15,267 nt of DNA from Planctomycetota bacterium (GTDB lineage Bacteria > Planctomycetota > Planctomycetia > Pirellulales > Thermoguttaceae). The stretch lies in NCBI GenBank assembly GCA_018897395.1, contig JAHIKV010000235.1, positions 1 to 15,267 on the forward strand, read 5' to 3'. This document shows positions 1-9,091 of this stretch, one piece after another (within the stretch, counting starts at the first letter, position 1; every line of letters begins with the position of its first letter). The position numbers were made by a program, and so were the translations under genes. Under the pieces are notes generated by a model. That model was not told the origin of the DNA and made no database searches. It saw only the letters and a program-made list of their open reading frames with translations.

Positions 1-3194
<3,194 letters not shown>

Positions 3195-3282
3195 CCCTGC
3201 TTGTACGGACGTTTTGTTCCTGCTCTAGTGCTGGAAGCTGATGGTGCTGTTTGAGACTTTGAGGCTGTTCGGGGGGTGGAAA

Positions 3283-3312
3283 TGTAACTTCCCGCGACCG
3301 CGGCGCATCTGT
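3283..3312 (+). promoter_or_regulatory. Possible ECF-sigma-type promoter
   Basis: TGTAACTT at 3283-3290 resembles the AAC-containing -35 box of ECF-sigma promoters. It is followed about 17 bp later by ATCTGT at 3307-3312, which could serve as the -10. It lies 36 bp upstream of the anti-sigma remnant at 3348, and anti-sigma loci are often autoregulated by their own ECF sigma factor. The match is by eye and short, so this is a weak call. Confidence 0.25.
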
Positions 3313-3347
3313 AACAGATAGAGAAACCAAGTAAACGGCTCGAAGCC

Positions 3348-3443
3348 ATGACCTGTGAAGAAATTTCGGCCGCGTTGAACGATTACGTCGACGGTCGGCG
3401 AGACACGGCGATTTGCGAGGAGCTGGAAAAGCACCACGGATAA
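3348..3443 (+). pseudogene. Truncated zinc-finger (zf-HC2) anti-sigma factor remnant, 31 codons
   Basis: An ATG at 3348 opens a 31-residue frame that starts MTCEEISAALNDYVDGRR and ends ICEELEKHHG before TAA at 3441-3443. This matches the N-terminal half of planctomycete zf-HC2 anti-sigma proteins, which begin with a Cys near residue 3, a D/EYxDG motif, and an E-x-H helix leading into a CxxC pair. Here the frame stops right after the histidine and the CxxC half is absent; no continuation is seen in the other frames before the SDR gene begins at 3464. No ECF sigma gene is adjacent. I read it as a decayed remnant; a functional micro-protein cannot be excluded. No good Shine-Dalgarno precedes it. 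The rest of 3195-3463 shows nothing recognisable. Confidence 0.5.
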
Positions 3444-3470
3444 ATACAGCAGAAAAAAACGGTCTATTCC
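3444..3470 (-). terminator. Weak possible terminator of the SDR gene
   Basis: Read on the minus strand, ACGG-AATAGA-CCGT spans the SDR stop codon and is followed by a run of seven T. The stem is only 4-5 bp, so this is marginal despite the good U-tract. The convergent carB has no better candidate in this gap. Confidence 0.25.
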
Positions 3471-4219
3471 GTCCCGCCCGCGATTGTCCGGCCGCCGTCG
3501 ATCGGCAGACAAACTCCGGTGACGTAGTCGTTTTCCACCAGGAAAAGTACGGCTTGTGCGACATTTTCCGGTTTTCCGGGGCGTTTCAGGAGCGTGCCGG
3601 CCACCGCCCCTTTGACTTCGTGTTCCGAGAGGTTTTCGGGCAACATCACCGGTCCCGGCAGGATGCAGTTGACCCTTACCGCCGGGTTGCGTTGGGCCAA
3701 TTCCACGGCAAGGACGCGGGTGATTGTCGGAATCGCCCCCTTGCCGGCGAAATAGGCCGCGTAGTCGGCGTAGGGTCGGGCGGCGGCCCAGTCGCCGATC
3801 GTGACGATCGAGCCTCCTGAAGGCTGCTTTGCCATAATCAAGCCCGCCCGCCGGCAGAAAAGGAACGTGCCGAGCGTGTTTACGGAGAACTGCCGACGCA
3901 CGTCGTCCGCGGTCACTTCCTCCAACCGTTTCCGCTCCCACACCGCGGCGGCGGTGACGAGCACGTCGAGCCGGCCGAAAGAATCGAGCACCGCGTCGAA
4001 GAGCCGGTCAACCTCGGCCTCTTCCGTCACGTCGGCCTGAAACGCCTCGGCGCGGACCCCTTGCTCTTCCAATTGCCGCGCCGTTTGCCGCGCCTCGTCG
4101 GCCGAGCGGTTGTAGTGCAAAGCGACGTCGTAGCCGTGGGCGGCCAACGTTCGGGCAACGCAATTGCCCACTCGACGTTTGCCGCTGCCGGTAATCAGAG
4201 CGAGTTTCTTCGGCGACAT
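3464..4219 (-). CDS. Short-chain dehydrogenase/reductase, pteridine reductase (PTR1/FolM)-like
   Basis: A 251-residue NAD(P)H-dependent classical-size SDR (start at MSPKKLAL). The dinucleotide motif is TGSGKRRVG (10-18), which carries Arg where most SDRs have the middle Gly, as in pteridine reductases and FolM. It is followed by HYNRSADEA (35-43), close to the NADPH-binding HYxRSAxEA of PTR1. The usual catalytic Ser is replaced by Asp143 (IGDWA); Tyr156 and Lys160 form the YxxxK. The Asp-Tyr spacing of 13 and Tyr-Lys spacing of 4 are those of PTR1. The likely substrate is therefore a pterin or folate, though a plain 3-oxoacyl-ACP-type reductase is the alternative. The start was placed at 4219 because the 13 extra upstream codons run into rmlD and add no fold; no Shine-Dalgarno is evident at either start. 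It lies 22 bp after rmlD on the same strand, so co-transcription is likely. Confidence 0.9.
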   Translation of the reverse strand: MSPKKLALITGSGKRRVGNCVARTLAAHGYDVALHYNRSADEARQTARQLEEQGVRAEAFQADVTEEAEVDRLFDAVLDSFGRLDVLVTAAAVWERKRLEEVTADDVRRQFSVNTLGTFLFCRRAGLIMAKQPSGGSIVTIGDWAAARPYADYAAYFAGKGAIPTITRVLAVELAQRNPAVRVNCILPGPVMLPENLSEHEVKGAVAGTLLKRPGKPENVAQAVLFLVENDYVTGVCLPIDGGRTIAGGTE

Positions 4220-4241
4220 GGTGGATAGTGGATAGTAGTTA

Positions 4242-5108
4242 TCAGCCGCTTGCGGCATCGCAAAAAAACTCCGCCAACGCCGCTTTCCAATCGGGCATCG
4301 GAGGACCGCCCAACCGACGGTAGGCCCCCGTGTCGAGCACGCTATACAACGGCCGCGGCGCGGGCGCGCCGTACTCGGCCGTGCCGATCGGCCGGACGGC
4401 CACTCGCATCTCCGCCAGCCGGAATATCTCGACGGCGAACTCCCGCCAGGTCGTCTCTCCGCCGTTGGTTACGTGGTACGTTCCCCATGGAACCGTCGCC
4501 CCGGCTTGGCCAAGCAAGAACAACACTGCTCGGGCAAGGTGCGGAACGTAGGTCGGCGTACAGCGTTGATCGTCGACCACGCGCAGTTCCGACCGAGTGC
4601 CGCCAAGCCGGAGCATCGTCCGCACGAAGTTCGACGCCCGCCGGTCGCAACGTCGGGCATAGAGACCGCAGGTGCGGACGATCAGGTGCTTCGGGTGTCG
4701 GGCGGCGGCCCGCTCGCCCTCGAACTTCGTCCGCGCATAGACCCCTTGCGGCGACGGCGGATCGTCCTCGCGCCACGGCCGCGGCGACGCGGGCGCCGTG
4801 CCGAACACGTAGTCGGTGCTGATCTGCACCAACGGGCAATCCAACTCGCCGCACGCCCGGACCAGGTGCTCGACGGCCGCGACGTTTACCGCCCGGCATT
4901 TCTCCGAATCCTCCTCGGCCTTGTCAACCTGCGTGTAGGCGGCGCAATTGACGATCGCCTCTGGCCGCAAGGCGAGCATTCTCTCCAGCACCGCCCGACC
5001 GTCGGTCAGATCGAGCGAGTCGATGTCCAGCCCCGTCGCGCGGTCGCCGAGTTGCCGGCACAACTCGCCGCCCAACTGACCGTATGCTCCAGTGACGACG
5101 ATGCTCAT
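4242..5108 (-). CDS. rmlD: dTDP-4-dehydrorhamnose reductase
   Basis: Catalyses the last step of dTDP-L-rhamnose synthesis, the NAD(P)H reduction of dTDP-4-keto-rhamnose, in the cytoplasm. The 288-residue protein is an extended SDR: Rossmann motif GAYGQLGGE (7-15), VNCAAYTQVDKAE (53-65), STDYVFG (97-103), catalytic YARTK (Tyr124, Lys128), and DQRCTPTYVPHLA, all placed as in RmlD/RfbD. The start is set at MSIVVTG (5108), since the fold begins there; an in-frame ATG at 5159 would add 17 residues and does have an AAGGGG element about 10 nt before it, so the longer form is possible. It is divergent from galE and followed after 22 bp by the SDR. No rmlA, rmlB or rmlC is in the window. Confidence 0.93.
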   Translation of the reverse strand: MSIVVTGAYGQLGGELCRQLGDRATGLDIDSLDLTDGRAVLERMLALRPEAIVNCAAYTQVDKAEEDSEKCRAVNVAAVEHLVRACGELDCPLVQISTDYVFGTAPASPRPWREDDPPSPQGVYARTKFEGERAAARHPKHLIVRTCGLYARRCDRRASNFVRTMLRLGGTRSELRVVDDQRCTPTYVPHLARAVLFLLGQAGATVPWGTYHVTNGGETTWREFAVEIFRLAEMRVAVRPIGTAEYGAPAPRPLYSVLDTGAYRRLGGPPMPDWKAALAEFFCDAASG

Positions 5109-5229
5109 GGGTAGATTTGGACTTTTAGGGAATAGAAACTCAGCTTCGACGGTTAGCATATTGGATTTGCCCCTTAGCGACCAGCCTACCCCCTTCTGAA
5201 AGCGACCCTTCTAAGCTATGCTTTTAGCG

Positions 5230-5249
5230 TTGCATACCTTGTAATGCAA
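5230..5249 (+). promoter_or_regulatory. Inverted repeat overlapping the galE ribosome binding site
   Basis: TTGCAT (5230-5235) and ATGCAA (5244-5249) form a perfect 6-bp inverted repeat with an 8-nt spacer. The right arm overlaps the first two bases of the AAGGAG Shine-Dalgarno at 5248-5253. It could be an operator or a leader hairpin that hides the binding site, but 6 bp can occur by chance. The divergent gap 5109-5229 must also hold the promoters for rmlD and galE; I see no clear -35/-10 pair. Confidence 0.3.
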
Positions 5250-5258
5250 GGAGATCCC

Positions 5259-6248
5259 ATGAACGTCCTGGTTGCCGGCGGGGCCGGATACATCGGCTCG
5301 CACGCCGTCAGACAGTTGATCGAGGCCGGACACCGCGTCGCGGCCGTCGATAACCTCTACCGAGGACACGGACAGGCCGTCGATCGCCGGGCGGTCTTCC
5401 ACGAAATCGACCTGGCGGAGACCCATGCCTTGGCCGATGTCCTGGCCAAAGAGAAGATCGACTGCGTGATGCACTTCGCCGCCCTGGCCTACGTGGGCGA
5501 GTCGGTCGCCGACCCGCTGGCCTACTACGACAACAACACCGCCGGAACGATCAGCCTCTTGAAGGCCATGAAGACCGCCGGCGTGAAGCGGATGGTGTTC
5601 AGCTCGACGGCGGCCGTCTACGGCGAGCCGGACTCGACGCCCATCGTCGAGACCGCCCGGCTCGAACCGGTCAATCCCTACGGCTGGTCGAAGTGGTGCG
5701 TCGAGCGGGTGTTGCGCGACTACGCCGCATCGGACCGCGAATTCGCGTTCGTCGCCCTGCGCTACTTCAACGTCGCCGGCGCCGCCGCCGACGGCGCCCT
5801 GGGCGAGGACCACGACCCGGAAACCCACCTGATCCCCATCCTGATGCAAACGGCCTTGGGGAAACGCGACAAGATCACGGTTTTTGGGACCGACTATCCC
5901 ACGCCGGACGGCACCTGCATCCGCGACTACATCCACGTCGAGGACCTTTGCGCCGCCCACCTTACGGCGATGAACTCGCTTCGGCCCGGCGACGCCCGTT
6001 GTTACAACCTCGGCATCGGCAAGGGCTATTCGGTGAAGGAGGTTATCGAATCGGCTCGGCGGGTGACCGGCAGGGACATTCCGGTCGAATACGGCCCTCG
6101 TCGCGCGGGCGACCCGGCCGTTCTGTTCGCCGACGCGGGAAAAATCCAACGAGAGCTTGGCTGGTCTCCCCGCCACACCGACCTCGACGCCATAATAGCC
6201 ACCGCCTGGAAGTGGTTCGAGAGGCATCCAGGCGGATATGAGACGTAG
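5259..6248 (+). CDS. galE: UDP-glucose 4-epimerase
   Basis: Interconverts UDP-glucose and UDP-galactose using tightly bound NAD, supplying galactose donors for glycans or feeding the Leloir pathway. The 329-residue protein has the GalE pattern throughout: GGAGYIGSH (7-15), the cofactor segment VDNLYRGH (30-37), HFAALAYVGESVADPLAYY (72-90), the catalytic loop VFSSTAAVYG (113-122), Tyr141-Lys145 in YGWSK, YFNVAGA, and the C-terminal TPDGTCIRDYIHV-DL block typical of GalE. Thr117 sits at the position of the usual catalytic Ser, a known conservative variant. The start at 5259 is fixed by AAGGAG at 5248-5253, 5 nt upstream; an in-frame ATG at 5244 lies in front of that site and is unlikely. It is transcribed away from rmlD, consistent with a nucleotide-sugar locus. 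The stop is TAG. Confidence 0.96.
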   Translation: MNVLVAGGAGYIGSHAVRQLIEAGHRVAAVDNLYRGHGQAVDRRAVFHEIDLAETHALADVLAKEKIDCVMHFAALAYVGESVADPLAYYDNNTAGTISLLKAMKTAGVKRMVFSSTAAVYGEPDSTPIVETARLEPVNPYGWSKWCVERVLRDYAASDREFAFVALRYFNVAGAAADGALGEDHDPETHLIPILMQTALGKRDKITVFGTDYPTPDGTCIRDYIHVEDLCAAHLTAMNSLRPGDARCYNLGIGKGYSVKEVIESARRVTGRDIPVEYGPRRAGDPAVLFADAGKIQRELGWSPRHTDLDAIIATAWKWFERHPGGYET

Positions 6249-6255
6249 GGTTGCG

Positions 6256-6280
6256 CGCGGGCCCTTTTCATCGGCCCGCG
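6256..6280 (+). terminator. GC hairpin after galE, possible terminator
   Basis: CGCGGGCC (6256-6263) pairs perfectly with GGCCCGCG (6273-6280) around a 9-nt loop, 8 bp after the galE stop. There is no U-tract, so it may be an RNA 3'-end stabiliser or a Rho-dependent end rather than a classical intrinsic terminator. Confidence 0.4.
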
Positions 6281-6287
6281 GTCAGTT

Positions 6288-6312
6288 GGCGAAAACCACG
6301 TTTTCCCGCCGA
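6288..6312. repeat. Degenerate copy of the AAAACACGTTTT hairpin repeat
   Basis: GGCGAAAACCACGTTTTC at 6288-6305 continues as CCGCCGA. It closely resembles the centre of the palindromic repeat at 10112-10133 (CGCAAAACACGTTTTCTCGC). It is a small imperfect hairpin itself (GGCG/CGCC and AAAA/TTTT). I take it as a worn fragment of the same repeat family; the match is short. Confidence 0.35.
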
Positions 6313-6448
6313 TTCCGCAAAGAAAGAATGATGAGCCAATCTTCCCTTGTGTCCTGCTGCTATTGCATCAAATCCAGTTGTTGTGTTATAGTTTCGCGGC
6401 GGTCGTAAAAGGTTTCATGTCAGGAGGTTATGTCATGGAGGGCCAATC

Positions 6449-6703
6449 ATGGACGATCTGTCGCGATTTTGTTGTCAGAATTCCGATTGCCCCGACTACG
6501 GAAAACGCGGGGGCAAAAACCTCTCTGTATGCGGTTACTATGGATCAAACAAACAGCGGCGGATGCTCCGCTGCCGAACTTGCAAGGCACGGTTTTCCGA
6601 GCGAAAGGGAACCCCGTTGTTCGGTTCGACCCTGCCGGAGGAGACGGTCCGTTCGATCCTGGAACACATTGCCCAAGGCTGCGGCGTCCGCGAGACCGAA
6701 CGC
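6449..6703 (+). pseudogene. Transposase N-terminal fragment, IS1 InsA-like zinc ribbon
   Basis: An ATG at 6449 with GGAGGG six bases before it opens a frame that begins MDDLSRFCCQNSDCPDYGK. It carries Cys at residues 8, 9, 14, 28, 42 and 45 (the last pair in CRTC), then RFSERKGTPLFG, then a helix-turn-helix-like part ending GCGVRETERL. This order (zinc ribbon, short basic link, HTH with GxRxTxR) is that of InsA-type proteins of IS1-related elements. Homology stops where the 126-bp element at 6703 begins; the frame then runs only six codons more into TGA at 6722. No catalytic DDE domain or terminal repeats of the parent IS are found downstream. The gene is therefore a remnant. The family assignment rests on motif recall only. 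Confidence 0.6.
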
Positions 6704-6828
6704 CTAGTGGTCTGTCCAAGTTGAAATTACGGGTGCCACGGTTGGCTTGTCCAACCGTGTTTCCGGCACTGCTGGACAAGCCAGCAGTGGCACCCAACGT
6801 GTAAAGTCGAGATGGACAGACCACTAGG
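6703..6828. mobile_element. 126-bp non-coding element with perfect 16-bp TIRs and two inner hairpins (MITE-like)
   Basis: CCTAGTGGTCTGTCCA (6703-6718) and TGGACAGACCACTAGG (6813-6828) are exact reverse complements. Inside, GGGTGC (6731-6736) pairs with GCACCC (6790-6795) and encloses two perfect 9-bp hairpins: CACGGTTGG/CCAACCGTG (6737-6759, loop CTTGT) and CACTGCTGG/CCAGCAGTG (6767-6789, loop ACAAG). The two hairpins are inverted copies of each other with three compensating stem changes. There is no coding capacity. Both ends contain CTAG, so a TA or CTAG target duplication is possible, as for IS630-type elements; that link is an inference. It interrupts the transposase remnant at codon 85. 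Confidence 0.75.
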
Positions 6829-6935
6829 GATAGCGCCCGTCTCAGACGCGCATTCGACGAGCGTTCGATTGCCGTGAAGCGGCTACGGTTGCCCGCGCGT
6901 GCCGAAAATCGGAAGCGTGCCGAAGAGCGATCGGA

Positions 6936-7340
6936 TTACCGCCGCATAGCAGGAACCGACCGGCGGGCCGTCCAACCGGTGGCGGGCAACGTGTCCGGAG
7001 AAGTTGGCGACGAGCGCCCGGCCATTCGGGAAGATTCGGTCGCCGCGACGGCAGGTTCCACCACTCGGTCGGTGACCGAGATGATCTGCTCCGAGCCGGG
7101 CACGTCGCCCACCCGCATCTCGCCTTCCACGTATTCTTGGTACTGTTCGGCTTGGGCCGGCATCGGCTCCGGCGTGTTCTCGAGAATCGATCCTGCCCGC
7201 GATTGCATCGAACACGACCGGCAGCCGGGGGCATAATCGTAGACCGGCCCACGGTAGTCAAAGGGATGTTGACACATCCGGCAGCCGGCTAGAGTGAACG
7301 AAACCGCAACTAATCCCAAACCCAATGCCATGCGGAGCAT
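6936..7340 (-). CDS. Small planctomycete-type lipoprotein, function unknown
   Basis: A 134-residue protein with a lipoprotein signal: hydrophobic MALGLGLVAVSF then lipobox LAGC with Cys20 as the lipidated residue. The mature start CRMCQHPFDYRGPVYD is of a kind I associate with short planctomycete lipoproteins; further Cys at 39 and 42 (GCRSC) could form disulfides with Cys23. An acidic middle part contains QYQEYVEGEM and IISVTDRVVEP. The C-terminus (about 100-134) is Ser/Pro/Arg-rich and low in complexity, and may be frayed. ATG at 7338-7340 is preceded by GGAAGGGA about 9 nt upstream, supporting the start. It is alone; the next gene on its strand is 430 bp upstream. I do not recognise a function. 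Confidence 0.75.
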   Translation of the reverse strand: MLRMALGLGLVAVSFTLAGCRMCQHPFDYRGPVYDYAPGCRSCSMQSRAGSILENTPEPMPAQAEQYQEYVEGEMRVGDVPGSEQIISVTDRVVEPAVAATESSRMAGRSSPTSPDTLPATGWTARRSVPAMRR

Positions 7341-7772
7341 GAAAGAATCCCTTCCACCGAAAGGCAGTACGAACCGATTCCCCTCCGATAAGACGATCTA
7401 CAACGGTATTCTTCGGCTGAAAAGCTTGCCCAATCAGAATAATTTTTGGAATCGGCCGGCAAAAGGCGGGGGCTGCGCAAACAAGTGAAACGCGGCGGTA
7501 AGGGGAGCAATCGAGTCTCGATATTACTTGCACATTCATACAGCCCATCTCTCCTGTTTTGCTAAGGTGCGCGGGCTTACCATTGATGCCACGCAATCGA
7601 GAACGGAAGATGTAGTCTGCAAAAAAAGCCGGGCCTGCGCTGGGCAGGTCCGGCTTGTCTCGCTTACATTCAGATTTCTGAGACCAACAGAGCAGGTCTC
7701 AGCATGGACGGTCAGTTCGCAACCGGGCACAATAACGCCCCCGACGGCGGCTTCCCGTCAAATCTGGAACAT
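7341..7772. other. Intergenic region between the lipoprotein and Cys-rich genes
   Basis: This 432-bp gap must hold the promoter of the lipoprotein gene (reading left), though I see no convincing -35/-10 pair. It also contains the terminator of the Cys-rich gene (7621-7656) and, nearer that gene's stop, a perfect 8-bp hairpin CTGAGACC/GGTCTCAG (7678-7685 and 7695-7702, 9-nt loop). A small palindrome ATCGAGTCTCGAT lies at 7509-7521. Short open frames on both strands here show no protein-like composition. Confidence 0.5.
7621..7656 (-). terminator. Intrinsic terminator of the Cys-rich protein gene
   Basis: On the minus strand AAGCCGGACCTGC (from 7656-7644) pairs with GCAGGCCCGGCTT (7638-7626) with a single A-C mismatch and a 5-nt loop. 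The second arm runs straight into seven T (7627-7621). This is a textbook intrinsic terminator, 117 nt after the stop codon of the gene ending at 7773. Confidence 0.85.
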
Positions 7773-8552
7773 TCAGGTTGTCTTCGGGGCGGGAGCCGCG
7801 GGAGCGGCCGGCGCTTCCTTCGGAGTCGTGACCGGGCCGCAGGGCTTCACCGGCTCACAAGTCTTCGGACGGCAAGTCCGGGCCTTCTTGCAACGATTCG
7901 GCTTGCAAGTCTTCGGCTTACAGGTCTTCGGTTCGCAAGTGACCGGAGCGCAAGTCTTCGGCTTGCAGGTCTTCGGACGGCAGGTCCTAACGCGCTTGCA
8001 GCGCTTCGGCTTGCAGGTCTTCGGCTCACAAGTGACCGGAGCGCAAGTCTTCGGCTCGCAGGTCTTCGGACGGCAAGTCCGGGCCCGCTTGCTCCGCTTC
8101 GGCTTACAGGTCTTCGGTTCGCAAGTGACCGGAGCGCAAGTCTTCGGCTCGCAGGTCTTCGGACGGCAGGTCCTAACGCGCTTGCAGCGCTTCGGCTTGC
8201 AGGTCTTCGGTTCGCAAGTGACCGGTTCGCAAGTGACCGGCTCGCAAGTGACCGGCTCGCAAGTCTTCGGACGGCAGGTCCGCCTGCTCCGCTTCGGCTT
8301 GCAAGTCTTCGGCTCGCAAGTGACCGGCTCGCAAGTGACCGGCTCGCAAGTCTTCGGACGGCAGGTCCGCCTGCTCCGCTTCGGCTTGCAAGTCTTCGGG
8401 CAGCAGGTGGCCGGCGCACAAGTGTCGTAGGCCGGCGTGCAAACCGCCGGTACGCAGGCGTCGTCCGCCACCGCGCGGCTTTCATTGCCCAACAAGGCAA
8501 TCCCGAGCACCGCAACACCTAGCGCGGCGCCAAATAAATACATCCGATTCAT
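7773..8552 (-). CDS. Exported Cys/Pro-rich pentapeptide-repeat protein (39 Cys in 259 aa)
   Basis: A 259-residue secreted protein with no recognised family. The start is set at 8552 by GGAGGT eight bases upstream (a GTG at 8567 lies inside that site). The signal peptide is MNRMYLFGAALGVAVLG...SRAVA, with cleavage likely after Ala29 (AVA|DD). Residues 33-238 hold 39 Cys, mostly spaced exactly five apart in the pattern C-(E/K/R/A)-P-(K/V)-T. These fall into six larger units, each opening with a basic link: KPKRSRRTC at 56 and 85, and KPKRCKRVRTC or close variants at 119, 150, 181 and 217. The tail (238-259) is Pro/Ala-rich. Very high Cys with Pro and Lys suggests a disulfide-cross-linked or metal-binding envelope protein; both are inference. 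It has its own terminator and a long 5' gap, so it is probably monocistronic. Confidence 0.85.
   Translation of the reverse strand: MNRMYLFGAALGVAVLGIALLGNESRAVADDACVPAVCTPAYDTCAPATCCPKTCKPKRSRRTCRPKTCEPVTCEPVTCEPKTCKPKRSRRTCRPKTCEPVTCEPVTCEPVTCEPKTCKPKRCKRVRTCRPKTCEPKTCAPVTCEPKTCKPKRSKRARTCRPKTCEPKTCAPVTCEPKTCKPKRCKRVRTCRPKTCKPKTCAPVTCEPKTCKPKTCKPNRCKKARTCRPKTCEPVKPCGPVTTPKEAPAAPAAPAPKTT
7839..8387 (-). repeat. Tandem repeat array coding for the CxPxT units
   Basis: 15-bp units (TGC xAG CCG xxG ACT-like on the coding strand) nest within six larger units of about 29-36 codons (K56, K85, K119, K150, K181, K217). Long stretches are identical at DNA level, notably in the pair of KPKRSRRTC units and among the three-residue-variant KRVR/KRAR units, and the number of EPVTC modules differs between units. 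This implies recent expansion by slippage or unequal exchange. The array keeps all three frames of the opposite strand largely free of stops. Confidence 0.85.
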
Positions 8553-9091
8553 TCGAGTAACCTCCACTAAAAGGTACTGTAGCGTAAACTCACACTGAAA
8601 CCGTCGTGCGTTTTACCCCTTCCGACCGCGACGGCACTCGACCGGAAAGACTGTTATCAAAACCCCCGCCGTGCCTCGAACCACGAACCGATCGGCCCGA
8701 CCATTACCCTGTTCAAGCTCTAACGGTTGCACCCAATGGTTACGAATACACAGCTTAGGACAAAAAGCTAGCATAGTCGATCCAGTTGTCAACTAGGGGC
8801 CCGCGAAAATATTCGTATTGGGACCCCTCGGCATTTTAGGAATAATGTGTCGTCTGGATACAAAAACCTAGGTTACGAAACCCTCTCGCTGGAGAGCTTA
8901 ATGGGAAATCGAGGCCAACCGGCCTCGAACAATCCAGTGCAACCAAGCATAACTCGTTATAGAGAAACGAGTTGCAAAAAGATGTCCAACCGCTTCCGCG
9001 GTCGAAATTTGCAGCCACCGACCGCTGATGATACACCCCAAATCCGGCGGTAGCCAGAAAAATCCTTGAAAAATGCCCCCAATTTACCTAG
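8553..9091. other. Intergenic region upstream of the Cys-rich gene
   Basis: A 539-bp gap. It holds the promoter side of the Cys-rich gene and the 3' side of the lipoprotein gene ending at 9092. Two perfect 8-bp hairpins stand close together: TCGAGGCC/GGCCTCGA (8909-8916, 8921-8928, loop AACC) and AACTCGTT/AACGAGTT (8951-8958, 8966-8973, 7-nt loop). Neither is followed by a U-tract. TGCAAC (8938-8943) and GTTGCA (8971-8976) could pair as an alternative. The GC content is lower than in the flanking genes. Short frames here do not look like proteins. Confidence 0.45.
8765..8792 (-). promoter_or_regulatory. Candidate promoter for the Cys-rich protein gene
   Basis: On the minus strand a consensus TTGACA (8792-8787) is followed after 16 bp by TAGCTT (8770-8765) preceded by TG, an extended -10 arrangement. 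It would give a 5' leader of roughly 200 nt before the ATG at 8552. The -35 is perfect but the -10 is poor, so this is tentative. Confidence 0.3.

Noticed and set aside
7258..7596. Minus-strand frame of 112 codons upstream of the lipoprotein
   Set aside because: Overlaps the lipoprotein start in another frame, has no ribosome binding site and no recognisable composition.
7839..8387. CRISPR array suspicion from regularly spaced repeats
   Set aside because: Units are multiples of 15 bp in frame with the Cys-rich coding sequence, with no unique spacers and no cas genes.
7528..8430. Plus-strand open frame of 300 codons with QVFG/QVTG repeats
   Set aside because: It is the complement of the Cys-rich repeat gene. 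It lacks a ribosome binding site and signal; the minus-strand frame has a signal peptide, GGAGGT and a terminator.
8847..9053. Plus-strand frame of 68 codons
   Set aside because: No Shine-Dalgarno, low-complexity polar sequence, spans two hairpins; not supported.
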